A DNA stretch of 64,000 bases from Streptomyces hoynatensis. GTDB lineage: Bacteria > Actinomycetota > Actinomycetes > Streptomycetales > Streptomycetaceae. The stretch spans positions 124,001 through 188,000 of the forward strand of contig NZ_RBAL01000013.1 of assembly GCF_003626535.1 (NCBI RefSeq), read 5' to 3'. A program made the position numbers and the translations under genes. Shown piece by piece: positions 24,920 through 34,031 of this stretch. The notes beneath the pieces are model-generated. The model worked only from the letters and a program-made list of their open reading frames with translations. It was not told where the DNA came from and ran no database searches. Within the stretch, counting starts at the first letter, position 1. Each line of letters begins with the position of its first letter.

Positions 24920-24994
24920 GGTCCTGTGGAGCAGTTTGGAGTGCTCGCCACCCTGTCAAGGTGGAGGCCGCGGGTTCAAATCCCGTCAGGACCG
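24920..24994 (+). tRNA. tRNA-Asp (GTC), second copy
   Basis: Identical over all 75 bases to the copy at 15520-15594; identity continues for three bases (CTC) downstream. It has its own promoter box and its own terminator, so it is a normal gene copy rather than an attachment-site fragment. Confidence 0.95.
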
Positions 24995-25029
24995 CTCGAT
25001 CCGAGATGCCACGTCAGCAGAGTCGCCGG

Positions 25030-25060
25030 CCCGGACCCCCACACGGGGGTCCGGGTTTCT
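25030..25060 (+). terminator. Terminator of tRNA-Asp
   Basis: A perfect 11-bp stem (25030-25040 with 25045-25055) and a 4-nt loop are followed by TTTCTT. Confidence 0.85.
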
Positions 25061-25417
25061 TGTGTGGGGGCATTCCGGGGAGAAGCCGGGGAAGTCCGGG
25101 AGAGCACAGGGCACGGCGGTAAGACAGGGGGAAGACCGACAGAGGGCGGGGGAAGGCGCGGGAAGGCAGGGGGAGGTGGCGCGGGAGAACGAGGGGGAAG
25201 CCGGGGAGCCACGGGGACCGGGCCCGCACTACCGCAAGATCAACAGGCTCGGCAAGACACGAAGGGTGTGACGGGAGTCACGGAACTCGGTTGCGGGCTG
25301 AGCTCGTTCGACCCCGTAGAGACACGCGTCAATTTAATATGTGCAATTGCACGGCCCTCGGATGTCCCCACGGGACACCACCAAGCCCCCGCGGAAACTC
25401 CGCACGCGACGCAAAAA
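25061..25417. other. Purine-rich spacer with no gene
   Basis: From about 25070 to 25225 the plus strand is strongly purine-rich with many GGGG and GGGGA runs, so G-quadruplex or triplex structures are possible. The rest holds no supported gene. A long open frame crosses it but is a composition effect. Confidence 0.6.
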
Positions 25418-25451
25418 GATCGCGTCGGACTCGGCGGAGTCCGACGCGATC
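25413..25451 (-). terminator. Rho-independent terminator of bldC
   Basis: A perfect 15-bp stem (25418-25432 with 25437-25451) with a GGCG loop is followed on the minus strand by TTTTT (25417-25413). It lies about 55 bases after the bldC stop. Confidence 0.9.
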
Positions 25452-25504
25452 GGGGCCAAGCCGGCCGGGGTGGGGGCCCCGGAGCCTGGGGTGTGCTGTG
25501 TTGC

Positions 25505-25711
25505 TCAGGCCTCGCCACGCTGCTGCGGGATGCCCGCGAGCAGTGCGCGCACCTCCGCCTCGCGGTAGCGGCGGTGCCCACCGAGCGTGCGGATAGACGT
25601 GAGCTTGCCCGCCTTTGCCCAGCGTGTGACCGTTTTCGGGTCGACGCGGAACATGGTGGCAACCTCAGCCGGGGTCAGCAGCGGCTCGGCATCAGGGGTG
25701 CGAGCGGTCAT
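25505..25711 (-). CDS. bldC: Developmental regulator BldC
   Basis: A 68-residue MerR-like DNA-binding protein that I recognise directly: it starts MTARTPDAEPLLTPAEV, has the winged HTH VDPKTVTRWAKAGKLTSI and ends RALLAGIPQQRGEA. BldC controls the switch from vegetative growth to development and antibiotic production in Streptomyces and binds cooperatively to direct repeats. ATG 25711 has GAGGAGG in front. An upstream extension is open but has no ribosome site. The gene has its own strong terminator and a long upstream region with direct repeats at 25941 and 25962. Confidence 0.97.
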   Translation of the reverse strand: MTARTPDAEPLLTPAEVATMFRVDPKTVTRWAKAGKLTSIRTLGGHRRYREAEVRALLAGIPQQRGEA

Positions 25712-26188
25712 GGGCGGCCTCCTCGGGAGAACCGAACCATCACGGTTCTTTCCTCTAAATTCTGCACCTTGACCCACCTTGCCCGAAATGACAGAGGCGG
25801 GTCGAGTCGGTTATAGGACGAACGGCTTGTCCTCGGCACTACAACTACACCATCCGTCCAGCCGGGTCGGCCAAACCGATGGAATTGCCCTCTCAGGTGT
25901 TCAACCTCGACGGAAGCCGAACGGACCGTGTCATAACGGACAGTCACTCGACCGTGACAATCAGTCACTCCGTGATGACTCGCCATCAGCCCCGCCAAGG
26001 AGCGCAATACCGATCTATCCACCCTTCGCCCCATCGACGAGCGGAGAGAAGGAACCCTTCCGAGCTCCTTGTCCTATTTTGACACGAGGAGACTACTTGA
26101 AGGCAAGAGTTCCTTACAGTGCAATCCATCACGCTTGGGGCTTTAGTCCCTTGCGCCATGGACCTTGGTCCCGCCGCCGGTCCCACGG
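25712..26188. promoter_or_regulatory. Long upstream region of bldC
   Basis: No convincing gene lies in these 477 bases, which are AT-richer than the surroundings. Noted signals are AGGAC-N9-GTCCT at 25816-25834, the 9-mer CAGTCACTC at 25941-25949 and again at 25962-25970 (21 bases apart), and a possible minus-strand -10 TATAAC near 25809-25814. The transcription start cannot be fixed by eye. Confidence 0.5.
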
Positions 26189-27031
26189 TCAGTTGGCGAA
26201 CTGCCGCTCGCGCACGGTCATCCAGCGGTCGGTCAGCTCCTCGTAGAGCCGCCCGGCCCGTTCCAGGTCACCGGCGGCGAGCGCGGCAAGCCCCGCGGTC
26301 ACGTCCGCGGCCGAGCGGTCGGCCGCCAACTGGTCCTCGGAGATCGTATAGACCAGTCCGCCGTAGTCCAGTTCGACCAGGGACCGCGGGTGGAACTCCT
26401 CCAGCCAGCGCCCGATGTCGGTGAGCGCCTCCGCCAACGGCCCCTGCACCATCGACTTCCGCACCGTGCGCAGTCCCCGCGCCAGCCGGCGCCGCGCCTG
26501 CACCATCGGCGTCCGGTACGTCAGCGAGGGCGCGGCCGGGTCCCCCTGGTGCTCCCCCGCCTTGCGGAAGACCCGCTCCTCGTCGGCGAACAGCGCGAAC
26601 CACCGCACCGGCACGTGCCACAGGGCCGACCTGATCCACGGCCGCGCGTCCGGGTTCCGCTCCCGCCACCGGTCGTAGTCGGCCGCGGCCCGCCGGCGCA
26701 CCCCGGGCGGCAGGGCCGCGTCGAGCACCGGCTGCGGCATCAGCCAGTGCCCCACCTCGCCCAGCGCCTGCCAGGAGCGCAGCCGGGTCTGCCACGGGCA
26801 CACGCACAGCACGCCGTCCACCGTCGTCACGAACGCGTCCGTGCTCTCGCGCGCCGGCGCCACCCGCGGCGGCCAGGCCGCGAGACCCGCCATCGCGAAG
26901 GCCAGTTCGTCCTGCGCCGTGGGCAGCCGCTCCCGCCTGGCGTACTCGGCCCAGCGCACCCGTTCCGGCTCGGGAAAGGCCGCCAGCGGCTCGTAAACCC
27001 TCAGATACGCCGCGTACGGAACCTTCGGCAC
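26189..27031 (-). CDS. Conserved hypothetical protein between bldC and vdh
   Basis: A 280-residue soluble protein. GTG 27031 ([15 protein letters not shown] follows) is preceded by AGGAGG; the upstream extension is Gly/Arg junk. It is rich in Trp, Arg and Glu and shows no catalytic motif that I know. It contains [17 protein letters not shown] and a C-terminal helical part ([21 protein letters not shown]) resembling a tetratricopeptide-like helix pair. Streptomyces genomes carry such a gene at this place, so it is probably a conserved core protein of unknown role. It is divergent from vdh. Confidence 0.75.
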   Translation of the reverse strand: MPKVPYAAYLRVYEPLAAFPEPERVRWAEYARRERLPTAQDELAFAMAGLAAWPPRVAPARESTDAFVTTVDGVLCVCPWQTRLRSWQALGEVGHWLMPQPVLDAALPPGVRRRAAADYDRWRERNPDARPWIRSALWHVPVRWFALFADEERVFRKAGEHQGDPAAPSLTYRTPMVQARRRLARGLRTVRKSMVQGPLAEALTDIGRWLEEFHPRSLVELDYGGLVYTISEDQLAADRSAADVTAGLAALAAGDLERAGRLYEELTDRWMTVRERQFAN

Positions 27032-27250
27032 GCCGCCACCCTCCTGTTCTGTTCGCCCGTCATGCTCGCGCTTCGCGTCTCGCCCGCGGGCGCGCGCTCC
27101 GCCCCCGCGACCGTCTCCCTCCACCCCACGATCGTGTCAGTCTGGGGAAACCACGGCACCCCGCGGCCTAAGGTCGCCGTAGGCTCATCTCATCAACGCC
27201 CCCCCGACCCGAAGGGAGGGCATCCGCTCCGACATGCAGGAGTCACCACC

Positions 27251-28381
27251 GTGACCGACGTACGTCCCGCCGTCACCGTCGACGGCCCCGCGGAAGCCGG
27301 CGTCCTGGACACGCTCTTCCACTCCGACCTGGGGGGCCACGAGCAGGTCGTGCTGTGCCAGGACCGGCCCACCGGCCTCAAGGCCGTGATCGCCATCCAC
27401 TCCACCGCCCTCGGCCCCGCCCTGGGCGGCACCCGATTCCACGCCTACGCGGACGCGGCCGACCCGGCGGAGGCCGCGCTGCGCGACGCGCTCAACCTCG
27501 CCCGGGGCATGAGCTACAAGAACGCGCTCGCCGGCCTGCCGCACGGCGGCGGCAAGGCCGTGATCATCGGGGACCCCGAGCGCCTGAAGACCGAGGAGCT
27601 GCTGCTCGCCTACGGCCGCTGCGTCGCCGCGCTCGGCGGCCGCTACATCACCGCCTGTGACGTCGGCACCTACGTCCGGGACATGGACGTGGTCGCGAGG
27701 ACCTGCCAGTGGACCACCGGCAGGTCGCCCGAGCAGGGCGGCGCCGGCGACTCCTCCGTGCTCACCGCCTTCGGCGTCTTCCAGGGCATGCGCGCCTGCG
27801 CCGAGCACCTGTGGGGCTCGCCCGCCCTGGACGGCCGCACGGTCGGGGTGGCCGGGGTCGGCAAGGTCGGGCACCTGCTGGTCGGGCACCTGGTCGAGGC
27901 GGGGGCCCGGGTGGTGATCACGGATGTCAGGGAGCAGGCGGTGCGCGAGGTGCTGGACGCGCACCCGGGCGCGCCGGTGCGCGCGGTGGCGGACACCGAT
28001 GCGCTGCTCGCCACCGAGGGCCTCGACATCTACTCGCCCTGCGCGCTCGGCGGGGCCCTGGACGACGCCACGGTCTCCCGCCTCACCGCCCGCGTGGTCT
28101 GCGGCGCCGCCAACAACCAGCTCGCCCACCCGGGGGTGGAGAAGGACCTGGCCGACCGGGGGGTGCTGTACGCCCCCGACTACCTGGTGAACTCGGGCGG
28201 GGTGGTCCAGGTGGCCGACGAGCTGAACGGTTTCGACTTCGCTCGCGCAAAGGCAAAGGTGGAGAAGATCTTCGACACGACGCTGGAGATCTTCGACCGG
28301 GCCCAGACGGAGGGCGTACCCCCGGCCGTTGCCGCGGACCGGGTGGCCGAGCACCGGATGGCGCAGGCCGCGGGCCGCTGA
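27251..28381 (+). CDS. vdh: Valine dehydrogenase (Glu/Leu/Phe/Val dehydrogenase family)
   Basis: A 376-residue NAD-dependent amino acid dehydrogenase. The catalytic region is [19 protein letters not shown], with the substrate-binding Gly and Lys residues, and the Rossmann motif is [15 protein letters not shown] near residue 200. GTG 27251 has AGGAG eight bases upstream. The enzyme converts branched-chain amino acids, mainly valine, to keto acids; in Streptomyces these feed fatty-acid and polyketide starter units. Length and neighbours (bldC, DUF3073) match streptomycete vdh. Confidence 0.93.
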   Translation: MTDVRPAVTVDGPAEAGVLDTLFHSDLGGHEQVVLCQDRPTGLKAVIAIHSTALGPALGGTRFHAYADAADPAEAALRDALNLARGMSYKNALAGLPHGGGKAVIIGDPERLKTEELLLAYGRCVAALGGRYITACDVGTYVRDMDVVARTCQWTTGRSPEQGGAGDSSVLTAFGVFQGMRACAEHLWGSPALDGRTVGVAGVGKVGHLLVGHLVEAGARVVITDVREQAVREVLDAHPGAPVRAVADTDALLATEGLDIYSPCALGGALDDATVSRLTARVVCGAANNQLAHPGVEKDLADRGVLYAPDYLVNSGGVVQVADELNGFDFARAKAKVEKIFDTTLEIFDRAQTEGVPPAVAADRVAEHRMAQAAGR

Positions 28382-28643
28382 TCGGCCATTTGCGTAAGAC
28401 ATGTCACCCCCTCGGCCGTGTTGCGCCGAGAAAGAAGGTAAAATCGCCGCTGACCAGCAAAGAGAAGGTCATCGGTCGTCGCACCCGCGACCCCGGTCCT
28501 GCGGACGGCGTACCGTAGGCCCGCGGAAGCAGGTACGGTTGAAGGCCGATGGACCGGGCGCTCGTCCGAGGGCCCGCTCTCAATCATGAACGGATGTCAA
28601 CACTCCGGGGCCGTTGCGCCCCGTCGTTGAGGGGGTCGAGCCA

Positions 28644-28907
28644 ATGGGGCGCGGCCGGGCCAAGGCCAAGCAGACGAAGGTCGCCCGCCAGCTGAAGTAC
28701 AACAGCGGCCGGACGGACCTCTCCCGTCTGGCCGAAGAGCTGGGTGCATCAACCACGCCGGACCGGGCGTCGAGCGACCGGTTCGAGGACGACGAAGAGC
28801 TGGACGACGACCTGTACACGCGGTACGCGGAGATGTACAGCGACGAGGAAGAGGACGACGAGGACGAGGCGTCGCCCGATGCCTCCGCGAAACGTCGCCG
28901 TGCCTGA
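28644..28907 (+). CDS. DUF3073 family protein
   Basis: An 87-residue actinobacterial protein. The basic N-terminus MGRGRAKAKQTKVARQLKY is the conserved DUF3073 hallmark, followed by a strongly acidic C-terminus (FEDDEELDDDL, SDEEEDDEDE) ending KRRRA. The bipolar charge suggests nucleic-acid or protein binding, but the role is unknown. ATG 28644 has GAGGGGG upstream. It lies between vdh and purM, as in other streptomycetes. Confidence 0.92.
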   Translation: MGRGRAKAKQTKVARQLKYNSGRTDLSRLAEELGASTTPDRASSDRFEDDEELDDDLYTRYAEMYSDEEEDDEDEASPDASAKRRRA

Positions 28908-28947
28908 CACGCGTCTCTGACCACCACCGACAACGCGCATACCTGTT

Positions 28948-28975
28948 CCCGGTCCGGCCCGCCGGACCGGGTTCA
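28948..28975. terminator. Hairpin between DUF3073 gene and purM
   Basis: A perfect 10-bp stem (28948-28957 with 28962-28971) with a CCCG loop lies between two convergent genes. It has no T run. Confidence 0.6.
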
Positions 28976-29087
28976 GTGTTGTCTTCGGCGGCCCGGCCGC
29001 CGTGGCGCCCCGCGGCTGCCGTGATCCCCGGCACCCGCTCCGGCCTCGCCCGCACTCGCCCGTCCCTCGCCCCGTGCCGCGGCTGCC

Positions 29088-30164
29088 TCACCCGGCGTAG
29101 TCGCCGGTCAGCGTCGCCGCGGGCCCTTCGTCCGAAGCGGTGATCTCTCCCACGACCCAGGCCGGGACGCCGCGCTCCGCCAGCGTGGCCAGGGCCGTGT
29201 CCACCGCGCCCGGCGGGACGACGGCCACCATCCCGACGCCCATGTTGAGCGTGCGTTCGAGCTCGTCCCGCGCCACCTGCCCCGCCTCCGCGACCAGGCC
29301 GAAGATCGGGGCGGGGCGCCAGGTCCCGCGGTCGAGCCTGGCGCCGAGCCCGGCCGGGACGACCCGGGCGAGATTGGCGGCCAGCCCGCCCCCGGTGACG
29401 TGCGCGAAGGCGTGGACCTCGGTGGCCCTGGCGAGCGCGAGGCAGTCCAGGGAGTAGATCCTGGTCGGCTCCAGCAGCTCCTCGCCGAGCGTCCGGCCGA
29501 GCTCGGCGACGTGCCGCTCGGTCGACCAGCCGGCCAGGTCGAAGAAGACGTGCCTGACCAGCGAGTACCCGTTGGAGTGCAGTCCTGAGGAGGCGAGCGC
29601 GAGCACCGCGTCGCCCGCGCGGACCCGCTCCGCGCCCAGCACCTCGTCCGCCTCCACCACGCCGGTGCCGGCGCCGGCCACGTCGTACTCCTCGGGACCG
29701 AGCAGCCCGGGGTGCTCCGCGGTCTCGCCGCCGACCAGCGCGCAGCCGGCCAGCACGCAGCCCTCGGCGATGCCCTTGACGAGGGAGGCGACCCGCTCCG
29801 GGTGCACCTTGCCCACGCAGATGTAGTCGGTCATGAAGAGGGGCTCGGCCCCGCAGACCACCAGGTCGTCCACGACCATGGCGACCAGGTCCCGGCCGAT
29901 GGTGTCGTGCCGGTCCATCCGCTGGGCGATGGCCACCTTGGTGCCGACGCCGTCGGTGGCCGAGGCGAGCAGCGGACGCCGGTAGCGGGTGAGGGCGGTG
30001 GCGTCGAACAGGCCGGCGAAGCCGCCCAGGCCGCCGACGCTCTCCGGCCGCTGGGCCTTGGCCACCCATTTCCGCATCAGCTCGACGGCCGTCTCGCCGG
30101 CCTCGATGTCGACGCCGGCCGCGGCGTAGCTCACGCCGGACGGACCGGAGGCGTTCTCGGTCAT
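29088..30164 (-). CDS. purM: Phosphoribosylformylglycinamidine cyclo-ligase (AIRS)
   Basis: A 358-residue PurM. It shows SYAAAGVDIEAGETAVELM at the N-terminus, the ATP-binding DGVGTKVAIA, and the later motifs GGETAEHPG and HVTGGGLAANL. It closes the imidazole ring (FGAM to AIR) in de novo purine synthesis. ATG 30164 has GAAGGAA upstream. It follows purF by about 100 bases in the same direction and is probably co-transcribed with it. Confidence 0.97.
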   Translation of the reverse strand: MTENASGPSGVSYAAAGVDIEAGETAVELMRKWVAKAQRPESVGGLGGFAGLFDATALTRYRRPLLASATDGVGTKVAIAQRMDRHDTIGRDLVAMVVDDLVVCGAEPLFMTDYICVGKVHPERVASLVKGIAEGCVLAGCALVGGETAEHPGLLGPEEYDVAGAGTGVVEADEVLGAERVRAGDAVLALASSGLHSNGYSLVRHVFFDLAGWSTERHVAELGRTLGEELLEPTRIYSLDCLALARATEVHAFAHVTGGGLAANLARVVPAGLGARLDRGTWRPAPIFGLVAEAGQVARDELERTLNMGVGMVAVVPPGAVDTALATLAERGVPAWVVGEITASDEGPAATLTGDYAG

Positions 30165-30267
30165 CGGTTCCTTCTCGCTCGTGGTCGGGGCCTGGCATCC
30201 CCTGGGATGTCCCGTTGTGCGCCGTGCGCCCCGGCGCGCCCCCTTGGGCCGCGCCGGGCGGGCGCGC

Positions 30268-31803
30268 TCAGGGGCGCCGCAGCGCGTCGGCCGCGCCGGG
30301 CCCCGTCAGCAGGGGCAGGGGGTGGCCGTCGCGCTGTTCGAGGACGTCCTTGCCCAGGAGTGCCGGGTCGGGCAGCTCGATCGGGTAGTCGCCGTCGAAG
30401 CACGCGCGGCACAGGTTGGCCTTGGGGATGGTGGTCGCCTCGATCATGCCGTCGAGGGAGATGTAGGCGAGGGAGTCGGCCCCGAGCGAGGTGCCGATCT
30501 CCTCGACGGAGAGGCCGTTGGCGATCAGCTCGGCGCGGGTGGCGAAGTCGATGCCGAGGAAGCAGGGCCACTTGATCGGCGGGGAGCTGATCCGCACGTG
30601 GACCTCGGCCGCGCCGGCCTCGCGGAGCATGCGGACCAGGGCGCGCTGGGTGTTGCCCCGGACGATGGAGTCGTCGACGACCACCAGGCGCTTGCCGCGG
30701 ATCACCTCCTTCAGGGGGTTCAGCTTGAGGCGGATGCCCAGCTGCCTGATGGTCTGGCTCGGCTGGATGAAGGTCCTGCCCACGTAGGAGTTCTTCACCA
30801 GGCCCGAGCCGTAGGGGATGCCGCTTGCCTCGGCGTAGCCCACGGCCGCCGGGGTGCCCGACTCCGGGGTGGCTATGACGAGGTCGGCCTCTGCGGGGGC
30901 CTCGGCGGCGAGCCTGCGGCCCATCTCGACGCGGGAGAGGTAGACGTTGCGGCCCGCGATGTCCGTGTCGGGACGGGCCAGGTAGACGTACTCGAAGGCG
31001 CAGCCGCGGGGCTTCGCTTCCGCGAATCTGGTGGACCTGAGGCCGCCCTCGTCCACGGCGATCAGCTCGCCCGGCTCGACCTCGCGGACCACGGAGGCGC
31101 CGACGATGTCGAGGGCGGAGGTCTCCGAGGCCACCACCCAGCCGCGCTCCAGGCGGCCGAGGACGAGGGGCCTGATGCCGTGCGGGTCGCGGGCCGCGTA
31201 GAGGGTGTTTTCGTCCATGAAGACGAAGGTGTAGGCGCCCTTGATCTGCGGGAGGACCCGCGGGGCCGCCTCCTCGACGGTCAGCGGCCTGCCCGTCTCC
31301 GCGTCGGTCTGCCCGGCGAGCAGGACGGTGACCAGGTCGGTGTCGTTGGTGGCGGCGACCCGGTGCCTGGGGCCGCGGCCGGCGGGGAGGGCGGCGGCGA
31401 GCTCGGCGAGCTCGGCGGTGTTCACCAGGTTGCCGTTGTGCCCCAGGGCGAGCGAGCCGTGCCCGGTGGCGCGGAAGACGGGCTGGGCGTTCTCCCAGGT
31501 GGAGGCGCCGGTCGTCGAGTAGCGGGTGTGACCGACGGCGATGTGCCCGGTCAGCGCGCCGAGGGAGGATTCGTCGAAGACCTGGGAGACCAGGCCCATG
31601 TCCTTGAAGACCAGGATCTTGGAACCGTCGCTCACCGCGATGCCCGCGGATTCCTGACCCCGGTGTTGCAGCGCGTACAGGCCGAAGAAGGTGAGTTTGG
31701 CGACCTCTTCGCCCGGGGCCCAGACGCCGAAGACGCCACACGCGTCCTTCGGGCCCTGGTCTCGGGGGTCCAGGTCGTGGCTGAGTCGTCCGTCACCACG
31801 CAC
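30268..31803 (-). CDS. purF: Amidophosphoribosyltransferase
   Basis: A 511-residue PurF. A 21-residue propeptide precedes the nucleophile Cys22 (DACGVFGVW). The glutaminase domain has HTRYSTTG, and the PRPP loop is VVVDDSIVRGNT. The four Cys of the B. subtilis-type [4Fe-4S] cluster are present (PRGCAFEY, KWPCFLG, LCRAC). It makes phosphoribosylamine, the committed purine step. GTG 31803 lies seven bases after a TAGACT -10 box, with no ribosome site, so the message is probably leaderless; a longer open frame upstream belongs to no gene. Confidence 0.96.
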   Translation of the reverse strand: MRGDGRLSHDLDPRDQGPKDACGVFGVWAPGEEVAKLTFFGLYALQHRGQESAGIAVSDGSKILVFKDMGLVSQVFDESSLGALTGHIAVGHTRYSTTGASTWENAQPVFRATGHGSLALGHNGNLVNTAELAELAAALPAGRGPRHRVAATNDTDLVTVLLAGQTDAETGRPLTVEEAAPRVLPQIKGAYTFVFMDENTLYAARDPHGIRPLVLGRLERGWVVASETSALDIVGASVVREVEPGELIAVDEGGLRSTRFAEAKPRGCAFEYVYLARPDTDIAGRNVYLSRVEMGRRLAAEAPAEADLVIATPESGTPAAVGYAEASGIPYGSGLVKNSYVGRTFIQPSQTIRQLGIRLKLNPLKEVIRGKRLVVVDDSIVRGNTQRALVRMLREAGAAEVHVRISSPPIKWPCFLGIDFATRAELIANGLSVEEIGTSLGADSLAYISLDGMIEATTIPKANLCRACFDGDYPIELPDPALLGKDVLEQRDGHPLPLLTGPGAADALRRP

Positions 31804-31810
31804 GTCATTG

Positions 31811-31816
31811 AGTCTA
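31811..31816 (-). promoter_or_regulatory. -10 box of leaderless purF promoter
   Basis: TAGACT on the minus strand ends seven bases before the purF GTG, placing the transcription start on or next to the start codon. No convincing -35 is visible. Confidence 0.6.
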
Positions 31817-31906
31817 GGCCAGGTGCCCTGGGCCCCGAGAACCCCTGGAAGGTGAGAGATGCCCCATACGGGACCCGGGAGCGGCCCGTGCGGTGCCCGG
31901 CCGCGG

Positions 31907-32713
31907 TCAGGCGAGCACGGGGAGTTCCGCGGCGAGGGCCCCGGCCCGCTCCCCGCCGGCCCGCAGCCGCCCGGAGGCGGTGGCGGCCTGCCAGTCGAGG
32001 CGTCCGGTGGCCAGGCGCAGCCAGGTGACCGGGTCGGTCTCCACGACGTTGGGCGGGGTGCCGCGGGTGTGCCGGGGGCCGGCGAGGCACTGGACGGCGG
32101 CGAAGGGCGGCACCCGGACCTCGGTCGAGGCGCCGGGCGCCTTCGCGGCGAGCGCGTCGGCGAGCGCCCGGACGGTGATCGCGAGGGCGCCGCGGTCGAT
32201 GCGGACCGCGCTCCCGGTCGCCCGGGCCAGGTCGTCGCTGTGGACGGTGAGTTCGACGACGCGGCTGACCGTGAAGTCCAGGGCGCGCATCGCGCCGGTG
32301 GGGTGCGGCACCAGCAGGTCCTCGCGGACGCCGGTCTCCAGCACGGCGTCGAGTTCCTCGGCCGCGGCGTCGATGGCGGCCGCGTGGTCGGCCCCGGCGC
32401 CGGGACCCGCGGCGGCCTGGGCCGTCTCGGCGGAGTGGGCGGCGGAGGAGAGCACCCAGCGGGTGAGGTCGGACGCGGGGCGGGTGACCGGGGGCGCGGG
32501 TTCCGCGAGGCAGCGGGGCAGGGCGTCGATCTGGGCGGCGAGGTGGGCGAGCAGCGCGCCGACGTCCCGGCCCGGCAGCCCCGAGGGCCGCGCCAGCTGC
32601 TCCGGAGTGAGCTCGTGCGCGCCAAGCCGTACGAATTCCACCTGCGCGAGGAGCGCGGCGCGGACCCGATCGGGATGGTAGGCGCGGGGCTTGCGCCGGA
32701 CGGCACCAGACAT
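31907..32713 (-). CDS. Sterol carrier family / maleylpyruvate isomerase-like protein
   Basis: A 268-residue protein starting MSGAVRRKPRAYHPDRVR at ATG 32713. Residues about 15-170 look like the four-helix maleylpyruvate-isomerase N-terminal fold (LLAHLAAQIDALPRC and VVELTVHSDDLARATG, the latter a metal-site-like segment). The C-terminal 90 residues look like the bacterial sterol-carrier-protein ortholog domain, ending VVETDPVTWLRLATGRLDW. Streptomycetes carry such a gene next to purF. It probably binds a hydrophobic ligand or mycothiol; the function is unknown. Confidence 0.78.
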   Translation of the reverse strand: MSGAVRRKPRAYHPDRVRAALLAQVEFVRLGAHELTPEQLARPSGLPGRDVGALLAHLAAQIDALPRCLAEPAPPVTRPASDLTRWVLSSAAHSAETAQAAAGPGAGADHAAAIDAAAEELDAVLETGVREDLLVPHPTGAMRALDFTVSRVVELTVHSDDLARATGSAVRIDRGALAITVRALADALAAKAPGASTEVRVPPFAAVQCLAGPRHTRGTPPNVVETDPVTWLRLATGRLDWQAATASGRLRAGGERAGALAAELPVLA

Positions 32714-32903
32714 ACGACGGAGCTTACGACGATCTCCGGCGCCCGGTAGCCGCCCGGAGGCACGCGGGAACACCCGGAGGCGCACGGGGGTGCGGCGGCG
32801 CGGGCCCGCGGCCGGATGCGCCGGGAGGAACCCACGGAAGAAATCGCCGCAATCGGCACACAACGGCTCGAATGTCCCCGCGCGGGGCGGGTACCCCGCC
32901 GGT

Positions 32904-33356
32904 ATGGCTGCTATGGAACTACAGAGCACCGCGTTCGCGGACCAGGCCCCGATCCCGCATCGGTTCGCCAGGGAGGGCGAGAACATCTCGCCGCCCCTGA
33001 CCTGGTCCGACCCGCCCGCGGGGACCCGTGAGCTGGTCCTGATGTGCGAGGACCCGGACGCGCCCTCCGGGACCTTCCTGCACTGGCTGGTCACCGGGAT
33101 CGACCCGGCGAGCCGCGGCGTGGCGGCCGGGGACACCCCGCCCGGCGGCACGGCCCACCGCAACGGCTTCGGCGACCGGAGCTGGGACGGACCGAGCCCG
33201 CCGCCCGGCGACCCGGCGCACCGGTACCGCTTCGTGCTGTACGCGCTGCCCGAGCCCTCCGAGCTGCCGGACCGCGTCTCCGCGGCCCAGGCGCACGAGG
33301 CGCTGGACGGCCACCGGCTCGCCGGAGCCGCGCTGACGGGCTACCACCGGCGTTGA
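32904..33356 (+). CDS. YbhB/YbcL-type PEBP family protein
   Basis: A 150-residue phosphatidylethanolamine-binding-protein fold. It contains the ligand-pocket motifs DPDAPSGTFLHWLVTGI and GPSPPPGDPAHRYRF, ending YHR as usual. Bacterial members are soluble and poorly understood; some inhibit proteases or bind phosphate groups. ATG 32904 has no clear ribosome site, and ATG 32913 is an alternative. The next gene starts 13 bases downstream, so the two form an operon. Confidence 0.9.
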   Translation: MAAMELQSTAFADQAPIPHRFAREGENISPPLTWSDPPAGTRELVLMCEDPDAPSGTFLHWLVTGIDPASRGVAAGDTPPGGTAHRNGFGDRSWDGPSPPPGDPAHRYRFVLYALPEPSELPDRVSAAQAHEALDGHRLAGAALTGYHRR

Positions 33357-33369
33357 GGAGGTGCACGAC

Positions 33370-33873
33370 ATGGTCCGCAAGAAGGTCGAGGGCAACGAGG
33401 AACAGCGGCGCGCGGCGGCCCGCGAGGCCGAGCAGGCCGGCGAACTGCCGAGCGCCAGGCGCACGACCACCGGCGCGTCCAAGCAGCGCGCGCATGTGAC
33501 GCGCGGCTCGCAGGGACCGGAGCCGCCGCCCTACCCGGGCAAGCAGCGCGAGCAGGCGGTGGAGGCGACGGCGGAACGCGCCGAGCAACCGGAGATGCCC
33601 CCGCCGGGGCCCGGGCGCATGTACCAGGACCGCGGCCCCACCGCGTACGGCCCGGAGCACGCGCGCGTCTTCGAGGCGATCGGCGTGGCGGAGCGGCGGC
33701 ACGGCGGCGAGGCGGTGTTCGCCTCCGAGATCGCGCGGACCGCCGAGCTGCCGGTGGACCGGACCATCCCGATCCTGCACGACCTGGTGAGCGAGCACCG
33801 CCTGGTGACCGAGCTCAGGGGCGCCGACACCCCCGACCAGGGCCCGCGCTACGAGATCAGGCCCGGCCGCTGA
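33370..33873 (+). CDS. Hypothetical protein with basic tail and winged-helix-like C-terminus
   Basis: A 167-residue protein. Residues 1-85 are charged and disordered (MVRKKVEGNEEQRRAAAREA, then Pro-rich). Residues about 95-160 (HARVFEAIGVAERRHGG to LVSEHRLVTELRG) could form a small winged helix. ATG 33370 is chosen because AGGAGG lies directly before it and the earlier GTG at 33361 lies inside that site. It is co-transcribed with the PEBP gene. No family is recognised with certainty. Confidence 0.72.
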   Translation: MVRKKVEGNEEQRRAAAREAEQAGELPSARRTTTGASKQRAHVTRGSQGPEPPPYPGKQREQAVEATAERAEQPEMPPPGPGRMYQDRGPTAYGPEHARVFEAIGVAERRHGGEAVFASEIARTAELPVDRTIPILHDLVSEHRLVTELRGADTPDQGPRYEIRPGR

Positions 33874-34031
33874 GCCGGCGCGCCCCGCCCCGGCTCCGGC
33901 GGCCGGCCGTGACCGCCGGGGCCCGGCGGCCGCGGGCCCCCGCCACGGGCGCGCACCCCCGGGCGCGGCGCCCGGCGCACCCCCGGGGCACGGCGCCGGG
34001 GCGTGGGCCCGGGCGCCGCGCTCCGGCGCGC

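Noticed and set aside
20776-24951. A 1391-codon open frame antisense to hrpA
   Set aside because: High GC leaves antisense frames open. The hrpA sense frame has complete DEAH motifs, while the antisense protein is His/Arg/Gly/Val-rich with no motif.
24920-24994. Second tRNA-Asp as a right attachment site for the element
   Set aside because: It is a full-length tRNA with its own promoter box and terminator, and core genes (hrpA) lie between. Attachment duplications normally cover only the 3' part.
25779-26246. Possible 155-codon gene upstream of bldC
   Set aside because: It overlaps the 3' end of the opposing conserved gene, has no family features and mixed composition. The only ribosome-like site (near 26090) precedes a TTG with 49 codons.
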